From: Macropodus opercularis
Lineage: Eukaryota; Chordata; Actinopteri; Anabantiformes; Osphronemidae
DNA: 64,000 nt
Assembly (NCBI GenBank): GCA_030770545.1
Contig: CM061091.1
Location: forward strand, 6,566,501-6,630,500
Direction: 5' to 3'
Made by a program: the position numbers and the translations under genes. This document shows, piece by piece, positions 53,521 through 64,000 of this stretch (the stretch's first letter is position 1; every line of letters starts with the position of its first letter). Under the pieces are notes generated by a model. It ran no database searches. It was given only the letters and a program-made list of their open reading frames with translations, and was not told where the DNA came from.

Positions 53521-55147
53521 ATGTTGCTGAACAAAATGCTGAGTCTTGGTGAGGGTCAGAAAATGAACACGTCCTCCTGCTGTGAGCGTCCAGTCATGGT
53601 GTATCAGCAGAGTTCAGGATCTGACCCTAATGCCAGCTGTGACTGGCTGACTCCTCACTGCAACTGGACACTGGAGGACAGAGCGCTGCAGCTGCCTACG
53701 TTTTCTACAGCAGCCAAAGTCAGAGTGATCATTACCTTCATCCTCTGTGGCATTTCCACTTTGTGCAATTTAGCCGTGCTGTGGGCAGCCAATGGCCATA
53801 AGCGCAAATCCCACGTCAGAGTGCTGATAATCAACTTGACTGCGGCTGATCTCTTGGTTACCTTCATCGTGATGCCCGTGGACGCCGTGTGGAACATCAC
53901 CGTTCAGTGGCTGGCGGGGGACCTGGCCTGCAGGTTCCTGATGTTCCTCAAGCTACAGGCCATGTACTCCTGTGCCTTTGTGACGGTGGTGATTAGTCTG
54001 GACAGACAGTCGGCTATCCTCAACCCTCTGGCCATTAGCATGGCCCGGAAAAGAAACAAGGTCATGCTGATGGTGGCCTGGTCCATGAGTGCCTTGTTCT
54101 CTATCCCTCAGGTAAGGTCGTGTGACATTAGCCTGACTCTGTGTTGACTGCAAATGAAGTGAGTAGAGTTGGAAAAAGTAAATCAGAGAGACAGGCTGGC
54201 TAAAAGGCTGGTGAAAGGAGTGAAGCACTTATTATCTGCAAATAGACTTATATTCTATACGTAACAAAAACCTACAAACACAAGTTACCTTACACATGGG
54301 TGATTATTATTTCTGTCTAGCTATTTAATGCAGGCAAACCAGGTTGACAGCTGGTACTTTCCTAATGTTGAACCTCTGTACCTACAGATGTTCATTTTCC
54401 ATAATGTCACCATCACCTATCCAGCAAACTTCACTCAGTGCACCACACGGGGGAGCTTTGCCACTCACTGGCAGGAAACGGCTTACAACATGTTCACCTT
54501 CTGCTGCCTCTTCCTGCTGCCGCTGGTCATAATGATCGTCTGCTACACCAGGATCTTCATTCAGATCTCCAAGCAAATGACAACAACAAGCTGTACGTTT
54601 AGTGCTTAAATACTGTGACAGAAAACTATTACATTACTCATAATTACATCCCAGCTGATCAATAATCTCTCGCTCTCTGTATCTTCTAGTGTCCTCCAAT
54701 GAGCTACATCTACGTTGCTCAAAGAACAACATCCCCAAAGCACGTATGCGAGCTCTGAAGATGAGCATTGTGATAGTGATCTGCTTCATCGTCTGCTGGA
54801 CTCCGTACTACCTGTTAGGCTTGTGGTACTGGTTCTTCCCAGCTCACTTGGAAGGCAAAGTCTCTCACTCTCTCACCCACATCCTGTTCATCTTCGGGCT
54901 TTTCAATGCCTGCCTGGACCCTGTTATCTACGGGCTGTTCACCATACGCTTCTGCAAGGGGCTGAAGAGCTGCTGCCGCCGAGCTGCAGACATGTCAGAT
55001 AAGGAAACCAGCGTGGTGATGACAGAGTCTTTGAAATACACCGCTTTGCCGTCTAAAAGAGGGATGGCCGCTGGTGAAAAGGACTGTGGACATGCTGAGA
55101 TACAATCCACTGACAGGCATGAAGGAAGAGAAGAGAATAACCTATGA
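53521..55147 (+). CDS. gnrhr: gonadotropin-releasing hormone receptor, tailed non-mammalian type (complete, 3 coding exons)
   Basis: Rhodopsin-class GPCR that binds GnRH and signals mainly through Gq/11, typically in pituitary gonadotropes and brain. Exons 53521-54111, 54388-54592 and 54690-55147 close to 417 residues. Seven membrane segments are visible. GnRHR features: Asp121, Trp124, Asn125 and Lys144, equivalent to ligand-pocket residues of the human receptor; Cys137-Cys215 disulfide; DRQ (161-163) in place of DRY; LDRQSAILNPLAI; CWTPYY (301-306); DPVIYG (342-347). TM2 has Asp110 and TM7 Asp342, the non-mammalian Asp/Asp pairing. Extracellular loop 3 reads SHS (324-326), the mark of the fish R1-SHS class as opposed to PEY. 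A Ser/Thr-containing cytoplasmic tail (about 353-417) is present, unlike mammalian type I. N-glycosylation sequons at Asn16, 37, 48, 203, 211. Start is uncertain: Met1 has a weak context, Met6 and Met15 better ones. Numbered paralogue name not assigned. Confidence 0.95.
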
Positions 55148-55680
55148 TACAATAATACTGTTTGTTGAATTCACTCATGTTATGCTCTTTTTCAGGCTTG
55201 TACTTTCATGTATTTATTTCACAACACCTACCATAAATATGTATATGTTGAAATCCAAAAGCATCTGTAGACTTGTTAAGTAATGTGTGAACTTTGCATA
55301 TACTGTATGCTGCTTTAGGTTGGTCAGTCTTACTTCAGGGTTGTATCATACTGCTATGGATTTGTTGTTGTATAATTGTGCCCCAGTCTCATTTACAATA
55401 TTTTATCACATTCTGCAATCACATCTGTACAGGTTAACGATCTGAATTTAGTTCCACTGTCCGACGTACACAGAACATCAGCAGTGAACATGATGCATTC
55501 AGAGAACGTTACCAATGCCTGTGGTCAGTCATCGTTGTGTACACCTGTGCTCTTCATTCTGTGACACACGTGAAAGAGACTTTTACTGCTGAACTGTAAT
55601 AAACATCTGCTTGCGTATGATATATTCAGGACCAGTTCTTTGGAAATGTCTTATGAAATAAACTAAAAAAAATAAAGTTT
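55148..55680 (+). other. gnrhr: gnrhr 3'UTR with poly(A) signals
   Basis: AATAAA occurs near 55600 and again twice at about 55657 and 55671. No coding potential remains after TGA. Confidence 0.55.
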
Positions 55681-58600
55681 GGGACTTAATCTGAAATGCA
55701 GCAATGCAGCATGTTACCTCAACAAAAATTTAAATGATTTACTACATCTACACTACTACCTATTAAAATTTTCTTTTCATCTCACGCATCTAAGAAAAAC
55801 AAACTAAAGCTAAGCAAGGGATGGTTATTACCATGCAGGCATTTAATCACCAAATATAACTTTAAGTGCAATAATTCTGTGTTAGGGAAGAGTTACTTTG
55901 ATTGACATGACCAATCAATTCAGTTATCTTAACCCATGTCTTGTCTTCAGGTGACTCCCTCTAATTCAATTCTGTGCCTTGAAGCTCAGGCACACTAGCA
56001 GTAGGGTCATAAATCAAAGCACGCTGTAGACAACATATGTCTGAAAACGTAATTATTTCATTTGAAGCAGTGAAAATGTGTTTGTGTTGCGTGTATGTCA
56101 GGTTTGTTGAATTGGATGTGTTCTTTTGAGATAATCTAAGATGTAACAGTCACAGGATGATGATGACCCAAGTCACTAACTGTCTGTCCAGGGACAGACA
56201 AGCTCAGAACGTTTGACATTGACGTTATTATAACGCAGCCAGTCCCACTGAATCCTCAGAGACCCTGAAGCTACGTCCCCGTTGCACATCTGGTCAAAGA
56301 CAATGATGTTGGTCTACCTCCATGACTTTATTCTAGTCATAGTCATCCATGACATTAGACCACAGAAAGCTGTTTTAACCTGCTTTTTTTTTACCTGCCA
56401 GGTTCATGTCACTGTTACTGGATTTCAATTTCATTACTGTGTATTTAAAGAACAGAACAAGTTATTTCTGTTTCGTCTAAGACTAAGGCCACATTATTGT
56501 GCTCTCTCTCCTCGGCTGGAGAATGCCAAGTCAGTCAATGCTCGCTGATCCTTCCAAGGCTTGTTCGCTCCTATTACATCTCGTCTAGCTAGAGGGGAGT
56601 GCATCATCAGAGGAGCACAACATCACACGGGCCTCCCTTTAACACGTACCTCAGCCTCACCAGCCACAAAACAGATGCGCACACCTGTAGCAGCTAAGGA
56701 GCAGCTGACGAAAACTAGAAACCTGCGCGTTCGGTGTCGGCCTGATTGCGCTGTGCTGCGTGCAGATCAAATCTACAAGCGCGTACTTGGAAAGTGCAGT
56801 GTTGCACATCACTGATTGCGTATGAACCACAGCTTTCTTAAAGAGCTTACGTCATGCTATATCAGGCCGTTTCGTTGCTCTGCGTCAGCCGGCGGATCTG
56901 GTCGCTGCCTGTTCACTTTTCTCACATTAGGTCATCTAGGTCAGATGACGTGCCTGAGTGAATACGCTGCAGTAGCTTTGCTTCCATCAACAACTTTTGC
57001 TGGCTGCAGGGTTTATATTTAACTAGCAATCAGGCAGAGCAGTTTGTTTCTCCACATTAATTTAAATCTAGGCCCAGTGTTGCCGGTTGTACTGAGGGAG
57101 GCTGGGCACGAGTGGACACCATCTAAAAGGTTGTGAATTCTGTGAAACTTTCATATGATTCTGTGGTTCAGGCTCAGAAGTGCTGGAAAGCTTAGTTGTG
57201 AACTGTTCCTTGACAGGGGGGGTAAACATGTGTGCCACAAACATTTAAGCCTCAAAAACCTGTAAAGGTAGGTAGGTATACTGTACTGTACGTAGGTGGA
57301 CTGTGGATAATTCTTATGTTCAGTCCAATGCGCTAGTACAGCAAAAAGCCCATTAAAATGTCTGACGTGTGCCACCTGAGATGAGTCCTTTTTTTCTGTG
57401 AAAATCCCTAAAAATCTTTTCGCTTTAAAGGTCAACACCCTTCGTGCTAATAAAGATTTGGCGGTTATTTCCACTGCAGTCCAACCACTTTACAGGCTAA
57501 TGTGATTTTCTCTGCCTAACACTGGTGCAGATAAAGTGCAGAGATAAATAAAAGGGCACGTTATCCAGCCCCTTATCTTGCATGAAAAGAACTACTACTA
57601 TCATTAGTAACTAAATCTGTCATGTCAAAGTGGCCTTTAGCGTATTCACTGCGATCGTTTGAGATTTCTCACAATATGAAACGTGTACGCACTTTGCAAT
57701 AAAAACTTGATTGTGGTTAAAGTCATCTTCTTAAGTTAATTTGAAGACGGTTTTAAGAACAGCATGATATTTCTAGCAGCTGTCACATGAACGACAAGAA
57801 AAGTGGCAGATGGCATCTTAACATCTTTAATGTCTGTATCATTATTGTAGCAATATTACTGTAGAGCAAGTCAACATCCAAAAATAATACAGTTCTGATG
57901 AAGATCATGTCTAATTTAATATAACATGCTCCTCTCAGGGTGTGTGAATTATTTCTTTCTTTCTTAATCAGAGGGGGTTGGAATAAATCATTTAAGTTGT
58001 TGTTGTTAACTGATGAAAAGAAACAAATCCCTTAGCTGAAATCTTACTATATTATTGGTGTTTATAAGTTAAGTTATTGTTCACTAAAAACACTGGAACA
58101 ATTGCACACACTTAAGCCTTTGAAAGGCCTAAAACAATTTTCAAACAATATGACCTGTAAGCTGATCACAGATTAATAATACTTCTACAGAACAGGTCTA
58201 ACAAAAGCAGAATGTGTAATATCAGGATTCACTGCAGGATCTCTGTTTGAGTTTGACTTCATTCATTTGTTCAACAGGAGATGACAATGCCAGGCCAAGA
58301 ATGATGGCAGTACTATGCCAAAGCACAAGCAAATAGTAACACAACAAAAACGAAACCAAAACGATTACTTGTGAACGACATATAAGGGCTGAGCCGACAT
58401 ACACTGCTGTCCTCTCAGACACATGATATACTATATTAGAATACCAGAATAGTTTTAGAGCCATCCTGTGGCAAATCCACATCAGTGCAGCGTTCACAGA
58501 AAAATCTGAATACATTTACTGTGGGTCATACAATAAGCCCTATGAGAAGGTTTACAATTTTACAGAGAAGACACGGTTTTATGTTTTGCTGGCAAAGGAA

Positions 58601-61600
58601 ATTTTAACACCTTTTATTATTTTATATATATTTTACATGTATCTTTTGTGGCAGACATGGGGACTCTTTGCATGTTTGCCCAGTGGCAAACCAGCAGATG
58701 GTGCAATATGCAAAGAACTGACATACGTAACAGCCATTCTGGAGACAGAAGGGGTCAATGTTCGACATGGACCACCTTGATCTAATGGCCTGGGGTCGTT
58801 CTAAGACCAGCCGTTAATGAGACAGTGTACTAAGTACAAATCTTACTGGAAAAAAGTTACCATAATCTCTATATATGTAATATTTTAATTTACAACAGTG
58901 ATACATCTGATAAATTTGTAGTAACAGGACTTACCACAAAATGTAGAAAATGGAATATGTTAAGACAAAGATTCAACTTCCCCTCAGATACACAGTGTTG
59001 CTTTCAAAAGCAGCCTTGTTACTGAAGCTGTATGTTAGTTGGCTTATTTTACAACTGCACGTGTGAACTAGTTTCATGTGTTCTTCATTAATCACTCTAA
59101 ATTTGCTCTAAAACGCAGTATATTGTATGGTTTATCAGTTACAGTTCAATATATTGCCTATTATATATATTATAATTTTGATATTGTCCATTCTGCTTTG
59201 GTCCTATTACTGACATTTCGCTTGCTAACATTAATATTAGTGACCAGCAGAGGACACTACAGTTTTCTAAGCTGTTATAAATGGATCCAGAGATGCTGCA
59301 GTAAGGATAGAAGGGACCTGCTAATTACATTTTACATCCATCAATTCCCTGAAAAATGCTCTTGGTCATACATGTGACTCACAGTAAATGTGGGCGTTTT
59401 GTTGCTGCACGCTGACTACTGGTCATAACTTGTACGAAATATCACGCAGCAAAGCTAGTTTACAGTTTACAGGGGCAGTTCACAGCTTTCTGGAGTCTGT
59501 ATGCAATGTCCTCACTTCGTGGCCCGAGATAGTTGGCAGACGGGCAGTCGGCCGAGGTGAGAGCTAGCACAGGAACATGGAAACAGATGGAATGAGCACA
59601 GAAAGGCTGCCCTGCACTTCACCCACTCACACACATCACACCCCCACCAGGCTATAGGGTCTAAGCACCTGTTTCATTGAAAAGGTTCAGCTCTTTAGAT
59701 GGCGCTCTGACAGACTGTTAGTGTTCCTGGCCCTTCGGGGTAGCGCACACCAGGAGGAACTATACCAGCTGTCACATCTCTTGTCTTATGGCCTGTGAGT
59801 ACTTGCAAAGATTTGCATGTTTGTGCCAATGCGCACGAAACCTCTGGGAGTAAATGGGTGAAACACGCATGATCATTCATTCATTGCACAAGTTTTAGAC
59901 AATGACTATGAGGTTCATTTTGTTCATGAGTCTGGTAACTGATGTACAGTTAAGGGAAACCTGAGACAACCTGACATCTATAGACGCGATGCCAGGTACT
60001 TTTAGTGTCCTTTGCAAATTCATCCCCACTGAAATTAGCACCAAAAGAACAGTTCAGTTAATCCTGTCATAGTCTGTGCAAGAGCTGGAGGCATGAATTC
60101 TTTGAACTACCTTATGCTTTATAGACTGTATTAAATTATATAATACACTACTACATCTCTCCCTGTTTCTAGATAAATAAATCCTCCAGATGATATCATC
60201 TGTTCAGTTCACGCAATGTGATCTTCCAGAAGATATACAAGCGTAATCTGAACTGAAGTTCTTATCCTATATTATTCCAGTTCAGATTATACAAGAGTTA
60301 TAGTTCAATTTAAAATCAGTGAAGCAAGAGGGAAAGAAAGTTTGATTGTCTTGAGCTTTAACGGTTTTTATATGTGTCTGTCCCTTCATTCTCATTCCCA
60401 AAGGTTTTGGTACAGGACTAAACTCTGCGTTTCAACTGATTTATTTGTTTGGTAGAGGTTAAATTCATAAACGCTTCATTCATTCAGGTGAACTTGTGAT
60501 TAAGAGGCAAATCGTTTCTGCGGCTGGCGGGCAGCGCATGGGCAGGTCCTGTGGTGGATCTTAAATCAGCTGGGCTACTCAGAGTGAAGCCATGAAGAAC
60601 GGTTGCTCTTCCAGCTGAGTTGACAGTTTTTCTGATAGATTGAGCTGCTTCAGATGCTATTGAACTGGTCCGGACAGACCAACCGAAGAGTCTGAAGAAT
60701 GAGCCAAGAGCTGCTGGCTGAGTGTTACGTGACCTTGGCTCTCAGCTTGCTTTTCTTTTATAGATATGATGGAGGGCCTTGCTTTGTGTTTTTACTGTGG
60801 CACTCTGCCCTACCGCTCCTGTTGTTAGTCTCCTGTTTTCCTGCATGACAAATGTCAGACTGGATGAACAGAAACCAGACAGGCAATTCTGACATTTTTG
60901 GTTTTAGTTAAAACATATTTAAATACAGCCACGGTTCAGTTTACTAACATTAAACGAAAGATTATTGTGCTGCTAATTGCGAACATCACACACTGGTGCC
61001 CTTTTGAATCACTCTGTGCTCTAATTCAATCTTCACATCCATACTGGCTTCCCAGGAGGCATTTACTTTAAATAGCACAATAGGGAATTAGGTTTCATCT
61101 ACAAGAAGCAAGACAGCTGCACTGCACCAGTAGAGTGATTTGTCTTTTAAACGTGGGGGAAAAAAATGAAATTAAGAAAACGTCATTGTGCTTTTTTAAT
61201 AAAATAGCTAAGCATCTGTTAAATATAAGACCTTACATGCCACCTTCTCATTACAGTTCAAAGTCTGAAGGGCACATTAGGTCTTACAAGTCATAGTGAA
61301 GCGTAACATACAGCATAACACAAGTAACAGGCGACCTGTTCTCATTTTCAGACTGTGTCAGGTTTTCCATTATGAGACACCTCTAAAAAAGGCTGAGGAT
61401 TTATTACACATGAAGTGTGATGCATTTAGTTAACACAGCAGAACCACTGGGTCTTATTAATTAAAATTTTGGGACAATTTTCTGTCCTCTCTGACTCATA
61501 CTAACAAAGTAAGTGATACGTGTTTTCATCAGGCTCCTAGTTCCATTTATATTATATCAGTGATGTAGCTCAATACATGTTCCATGCACAGGTTTGAAAA

Positions 61601-61750
61601 AAAGCATCACTGTGTCCAGTAAGTTTGTCTTTATACTTCTTGGGTCCAGTGTTATAATATAGTGACGCTGGTTACGTTGTAAGTTAAACAGTGTGAAACA
61701 GAAAGGGGAGAATAAAGACAGAGACGTTTTGATGGGAGGAGCGTAGCAAC
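55681..61750. other. intergenic, gnrhr to slco3a1
   Basis: No gene supportable on either strand. A GC-richer island at about 56500-57010 includes a CRE-like TTACGTCA (56847-56854). Two hairpin-prone words lie at 60187-60202 (16-bp perfect palindrome) and 60244-60289 (12-bp inverted repeat, 22-nt loop). Confidence 0.5.
60187..60289. repeat. palindrome plus inverted repeat
   Basis: CAGATGATATCATCTG at 60187-60202 is its own reverse complement. TAATCTGAACTG (60244-60255) pairs exactly with CAGTTCAGATTA (60278-60289). No element or RNA gene is recognised. Confidence 0.7.
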
Positions 61751-62151
61751 ACACCGCCTGTCTGTCAGGCGCAGAGCTGCGGATTGAAACCGGGCTGAGG
61801 AACCAAAACCAGTCGGCGCCGGCGTCTCGTCTGACGGCGGGTGCGTAGAGACAACGGGCTGTAGTTGGTCCATTGGAAACGTCATAAACACACGTGCGTA
61901 GCCTACGTATTTAAATATGATGTAGCTGATACGCGCTGGCTGGACACGCGACGAAGAGAGGTCGCTGACGGACTGTGCGTAATGCTGAGTGGACAGCAGT
62001 ATTTCTCGCTGTATATCGCTTTCTAGACGGGCTCGACTCGCAGGGATTCGCACTTCTGCAGTGCAGCTCGCCACCATAACCAGATGCTCTCCGCCGGACC
62101 GAACCCCTTCAGTTTCATGCCGTCCAACCCGACCGGAGCCTGAGCCGAAGG
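61751..62151 (+). promoter_or_regulatory. slco3a1: slco3a1 promoter/5' leader with uORF
   Basis: CpG-rich sequence upstream of the slco3a1 start. An upstream ORF of 19 codons runs from ATG 62084 to TGA 62141-62143, with a second in-frame ATG at 62117, ending 8 nt before the main ATG. An AT-rich TATTTAAATA at about 61908 could act as a TATA-like element, but no start site can be mapped. Confidence 0.5.
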
Positions 62152-62310
62152 ATGCAGGTTAAAAACCAGATCTGCACCGAGGGGAGCAGCACCGACGACC
62201 CGGAGCAGGATGACAGCCAGAAAAAGACTTCGTGTTTTTCCAACATAAAAATTTTCCTGGTGTCGGAATGTGCGCTCATGTTGGCACAAGGCACCGTGGG
62301 CGCTTATCTG
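62152..62310 (+). CDS. slco3a1: solute carrier organic anion transporter 3A1, first coding exon (partial)
   Basis: Opening 53 codons of a 12-TM plasma-membrane OATP; the family carries prostaglandins, thyroid hormones and other organic anions. The hydrophilic, Asp/Glu/Lys-rich N-terminus (residues 1-28) is followed by the highly conserved CFSNIKIFLVSECALMLAQG and TVGAYL, the start of TM1, which is nearly identical to mammalian SLCO3A1. The exon ends CTG|GTGAGT in phase 0, the expected border just before VSVLTT. The remaining exons lie beyond 64000. The start is the only in-frame ATG after the uORF and matches the position of the mammalian start, though the cytoplasmic tail itself is not conserved. 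Confidence 0.93.
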
Positions 62311-64000
62311 GTGAGTCTCCACTGACCCGAACGGTGGACTGAGTGTTGATCGTCATACAGTACCTCGGTAAACATATCGCAGGTAACATCAGGTTAGCGC
62401 AGCGCACAGCACCGACAGACAGTGAGTAACGATGCAGTGTCTGCGTTGGCTGCGGTTCACGATCGATTGGTCCTGATCACGGTACAATAATCGCATCCTC
62501 CGGTAACCCGCGGGACGCGGTGCGTCCCCAGGTTGATGAGTTGCTGCGTATCATCCATTAGGCCTTTGCACCATCTGCATGACACAAAAGCGCGTCACAG
62601 CGGTCGTAAGCTCCACGTGTTGTTGGAGCAATGTTAATGCCTGTATTGATAGTCGGCTGAGCAGCAGCTTGCGACGCATTGAACAGGATGTCCATCCATC
62701 GTAGAGGCTCTGCTCTGTGCCAGTAACACAGGAGGCCTTTGACACCGGAGGACACAGGCCTACAGTAGGACATGACGTGATCACCACACCAGAAACGAAA
62801 ACACTCTATGATTTGTTGTCTTAGACAACTTTAAAAAGGACCAAAACAGCTGATATATTGACATCGCGAGACGATTCGGTCAGTTGTTAATATTAAATAC
62901 AGTGGGAAGTTGAATCAGCTTAAAGTGGGGAAGAGGGAATGATAATTATGGGCCGTGTGGTCAAGCCCATAAGCACAGCTGCTAATATTTTATTTATGCT
63001 CTGACAGATACCTGCATTAAAACTGGACTCATCACTGTAAATATATAAATGAGATTCCACTGAAGAAACTCTATAGTTAGTTAGTCAATTATAATTAGTC
63101 AACTCAGCCCAGTTAAACTGGTGTTTGTGATCAACTATGGTTATATTCAGTTCATGTTTTTGGTTTGAAAACAGTGCGCCGTTATTTTTTTCTGGCAGTG
63201 GAACTGTTTTAATAATGCAACAAACACTTTTCTACCATCGTCCATTATCTGGCATCACCTTTTTATTCCCTGCTGCTGGTTCATTCTGGTACTTTTTCAT
63301 TCCCAGCTCATTTACAGACTTTTTTCCTCCCTTGCCACTGGTACAGTATTTGCACCAAAACATCACATTAAAATGAAACTATTTGTAACAAGAGAAAGCT
63401 TTAATAACTGGAGGTCACTGTTGGCACAACCTTGAATTGGTCTGTACTCAGAACGGATATGAGAAAACTTTCTTTTCAGTGTATTTTTTTGTTTTGCTGG
63501 ATTGTATTGGATAAAAATGTAAATTTGTAATATAAGAGCTGAAAGGCGCCTTGACATAACTAGGTTAATGTTTGTACATTATTTTAAAGTGAAGCACAGC
63601 TTGTCCATCCTTTGTGGTGCAGGACTGCAAGTTGTTGTTCAGACTGCAGGACGGGCCCAGTATAGCATGCAGTTATTTTTTTTCTTTAACACAAACATAA
63701 CTCTCAGCTTCCCAATAAACATACTGTAGAATAATAGAAAACAATTTGTTGTCAACAATTTTGCTAACAGGTTATTTATTTATTTTTTAGTATTAATAAC
63801 AATTCCCAAGGAACTTTTCATTCTAGTCATCTTCTTGGGCTTGAGGAAATGAATTAAGTCTATATTGTAATTATTTGTTAGGGCTTTCCTACTTGATTAT
63901 TAATACATAAAATTAATAAAAGTTATAATCAATTCTGTTATTAAATACACAACTAATGTACCAAGACCTGTTCATAACTTACGTACGCCCAGAGGACAGC
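62311..64000 (+). other. slco3a1: slco3a1 intron 1 (5' part)
   Basis: Begins with a consensus donor and runs past the window. No second exon, repeat or RNA gene is recognised in this part. Confidence 0.7.

Noticed and set aside
61652..62322. Minus-strand open frames of 141 and 99 codons across the slco3a1 leader and first exon
   Set aside because: They overlap the clearly coding slco3a1 exon and its GC-rich leader and have no recognisable product; shadows of GC-rich sequence.
1..64000. tRNA, rRNA, CRISPR arrays, IS elements, operons
   Set aside because: None seen; the sequence is vertebrate nuclear DNA with spliced genes.

Overview
The window is nuclear DNA from a ray-finned fish, most likely a percomorph teleost. 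The genes are split by GT-AG introns, proteins match vertebrate families exon by exon, GC is modest, and there are fish-type interspersed repeat remnants and (GT)n microsatellites. There are no bacterial, organellar or viral genes, no rRNA or tRNA and no CRISPR array. Every gene I can support is on the + strand.

Layout: (1) 0.7-3.2 kb, cox5a, the nuclear gene for cytochrome c oxidase subunit 5A, complete, four coding exons plus a probable 3'UTR intron. (2) 3.6-7.6 kb, fam219b, complete, six coding exons and a long 3'UTR. (3) 8.7-49.4 kb, arid3b, an ARID/REKLES transcription factor, complete, nine coding exons over 36.6 kb with two very large introns (16.0 and 14.3 kb) and a 3.7 kb 3'UTR. (4) 52.7-55.7 kb, a gonadotropin-releasing hormone receptor of the non-mammalian, tailed class, complete, three coding exons. 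(5) 61.8-64.0 kb, the first coding exon of slco3a1, an organic anion transporter that continues past the right edge.

The genes do not form a pathway. The block is a syntenic segment: COX5A, FAM219B and ARID3B are neighbours on human 15q24 and SLCO3A1 lies on 15q26, while the fish has a GnRH receptor between them. For all four complete genes the exon phases close exactly: 141, 194, 600 and 417 residues.

The best second-look items are regulatory. The arid3b 3'UTR carries seven TACCTCA sites (six of them ATACCTCA), matching let-7 and miR-202-3p seeds, with one overlapping a miR-125 site. Intron 4 of arid3b holds two perfect CREs 30 bp apart plus three DR1 nuclear-receptor sites. The gnrhr leader has an upstream reading frame that overlaps the annotated start. 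The cox5a promoter has a palindromic GTCACGTGAC box. I found no convincing new protein system.
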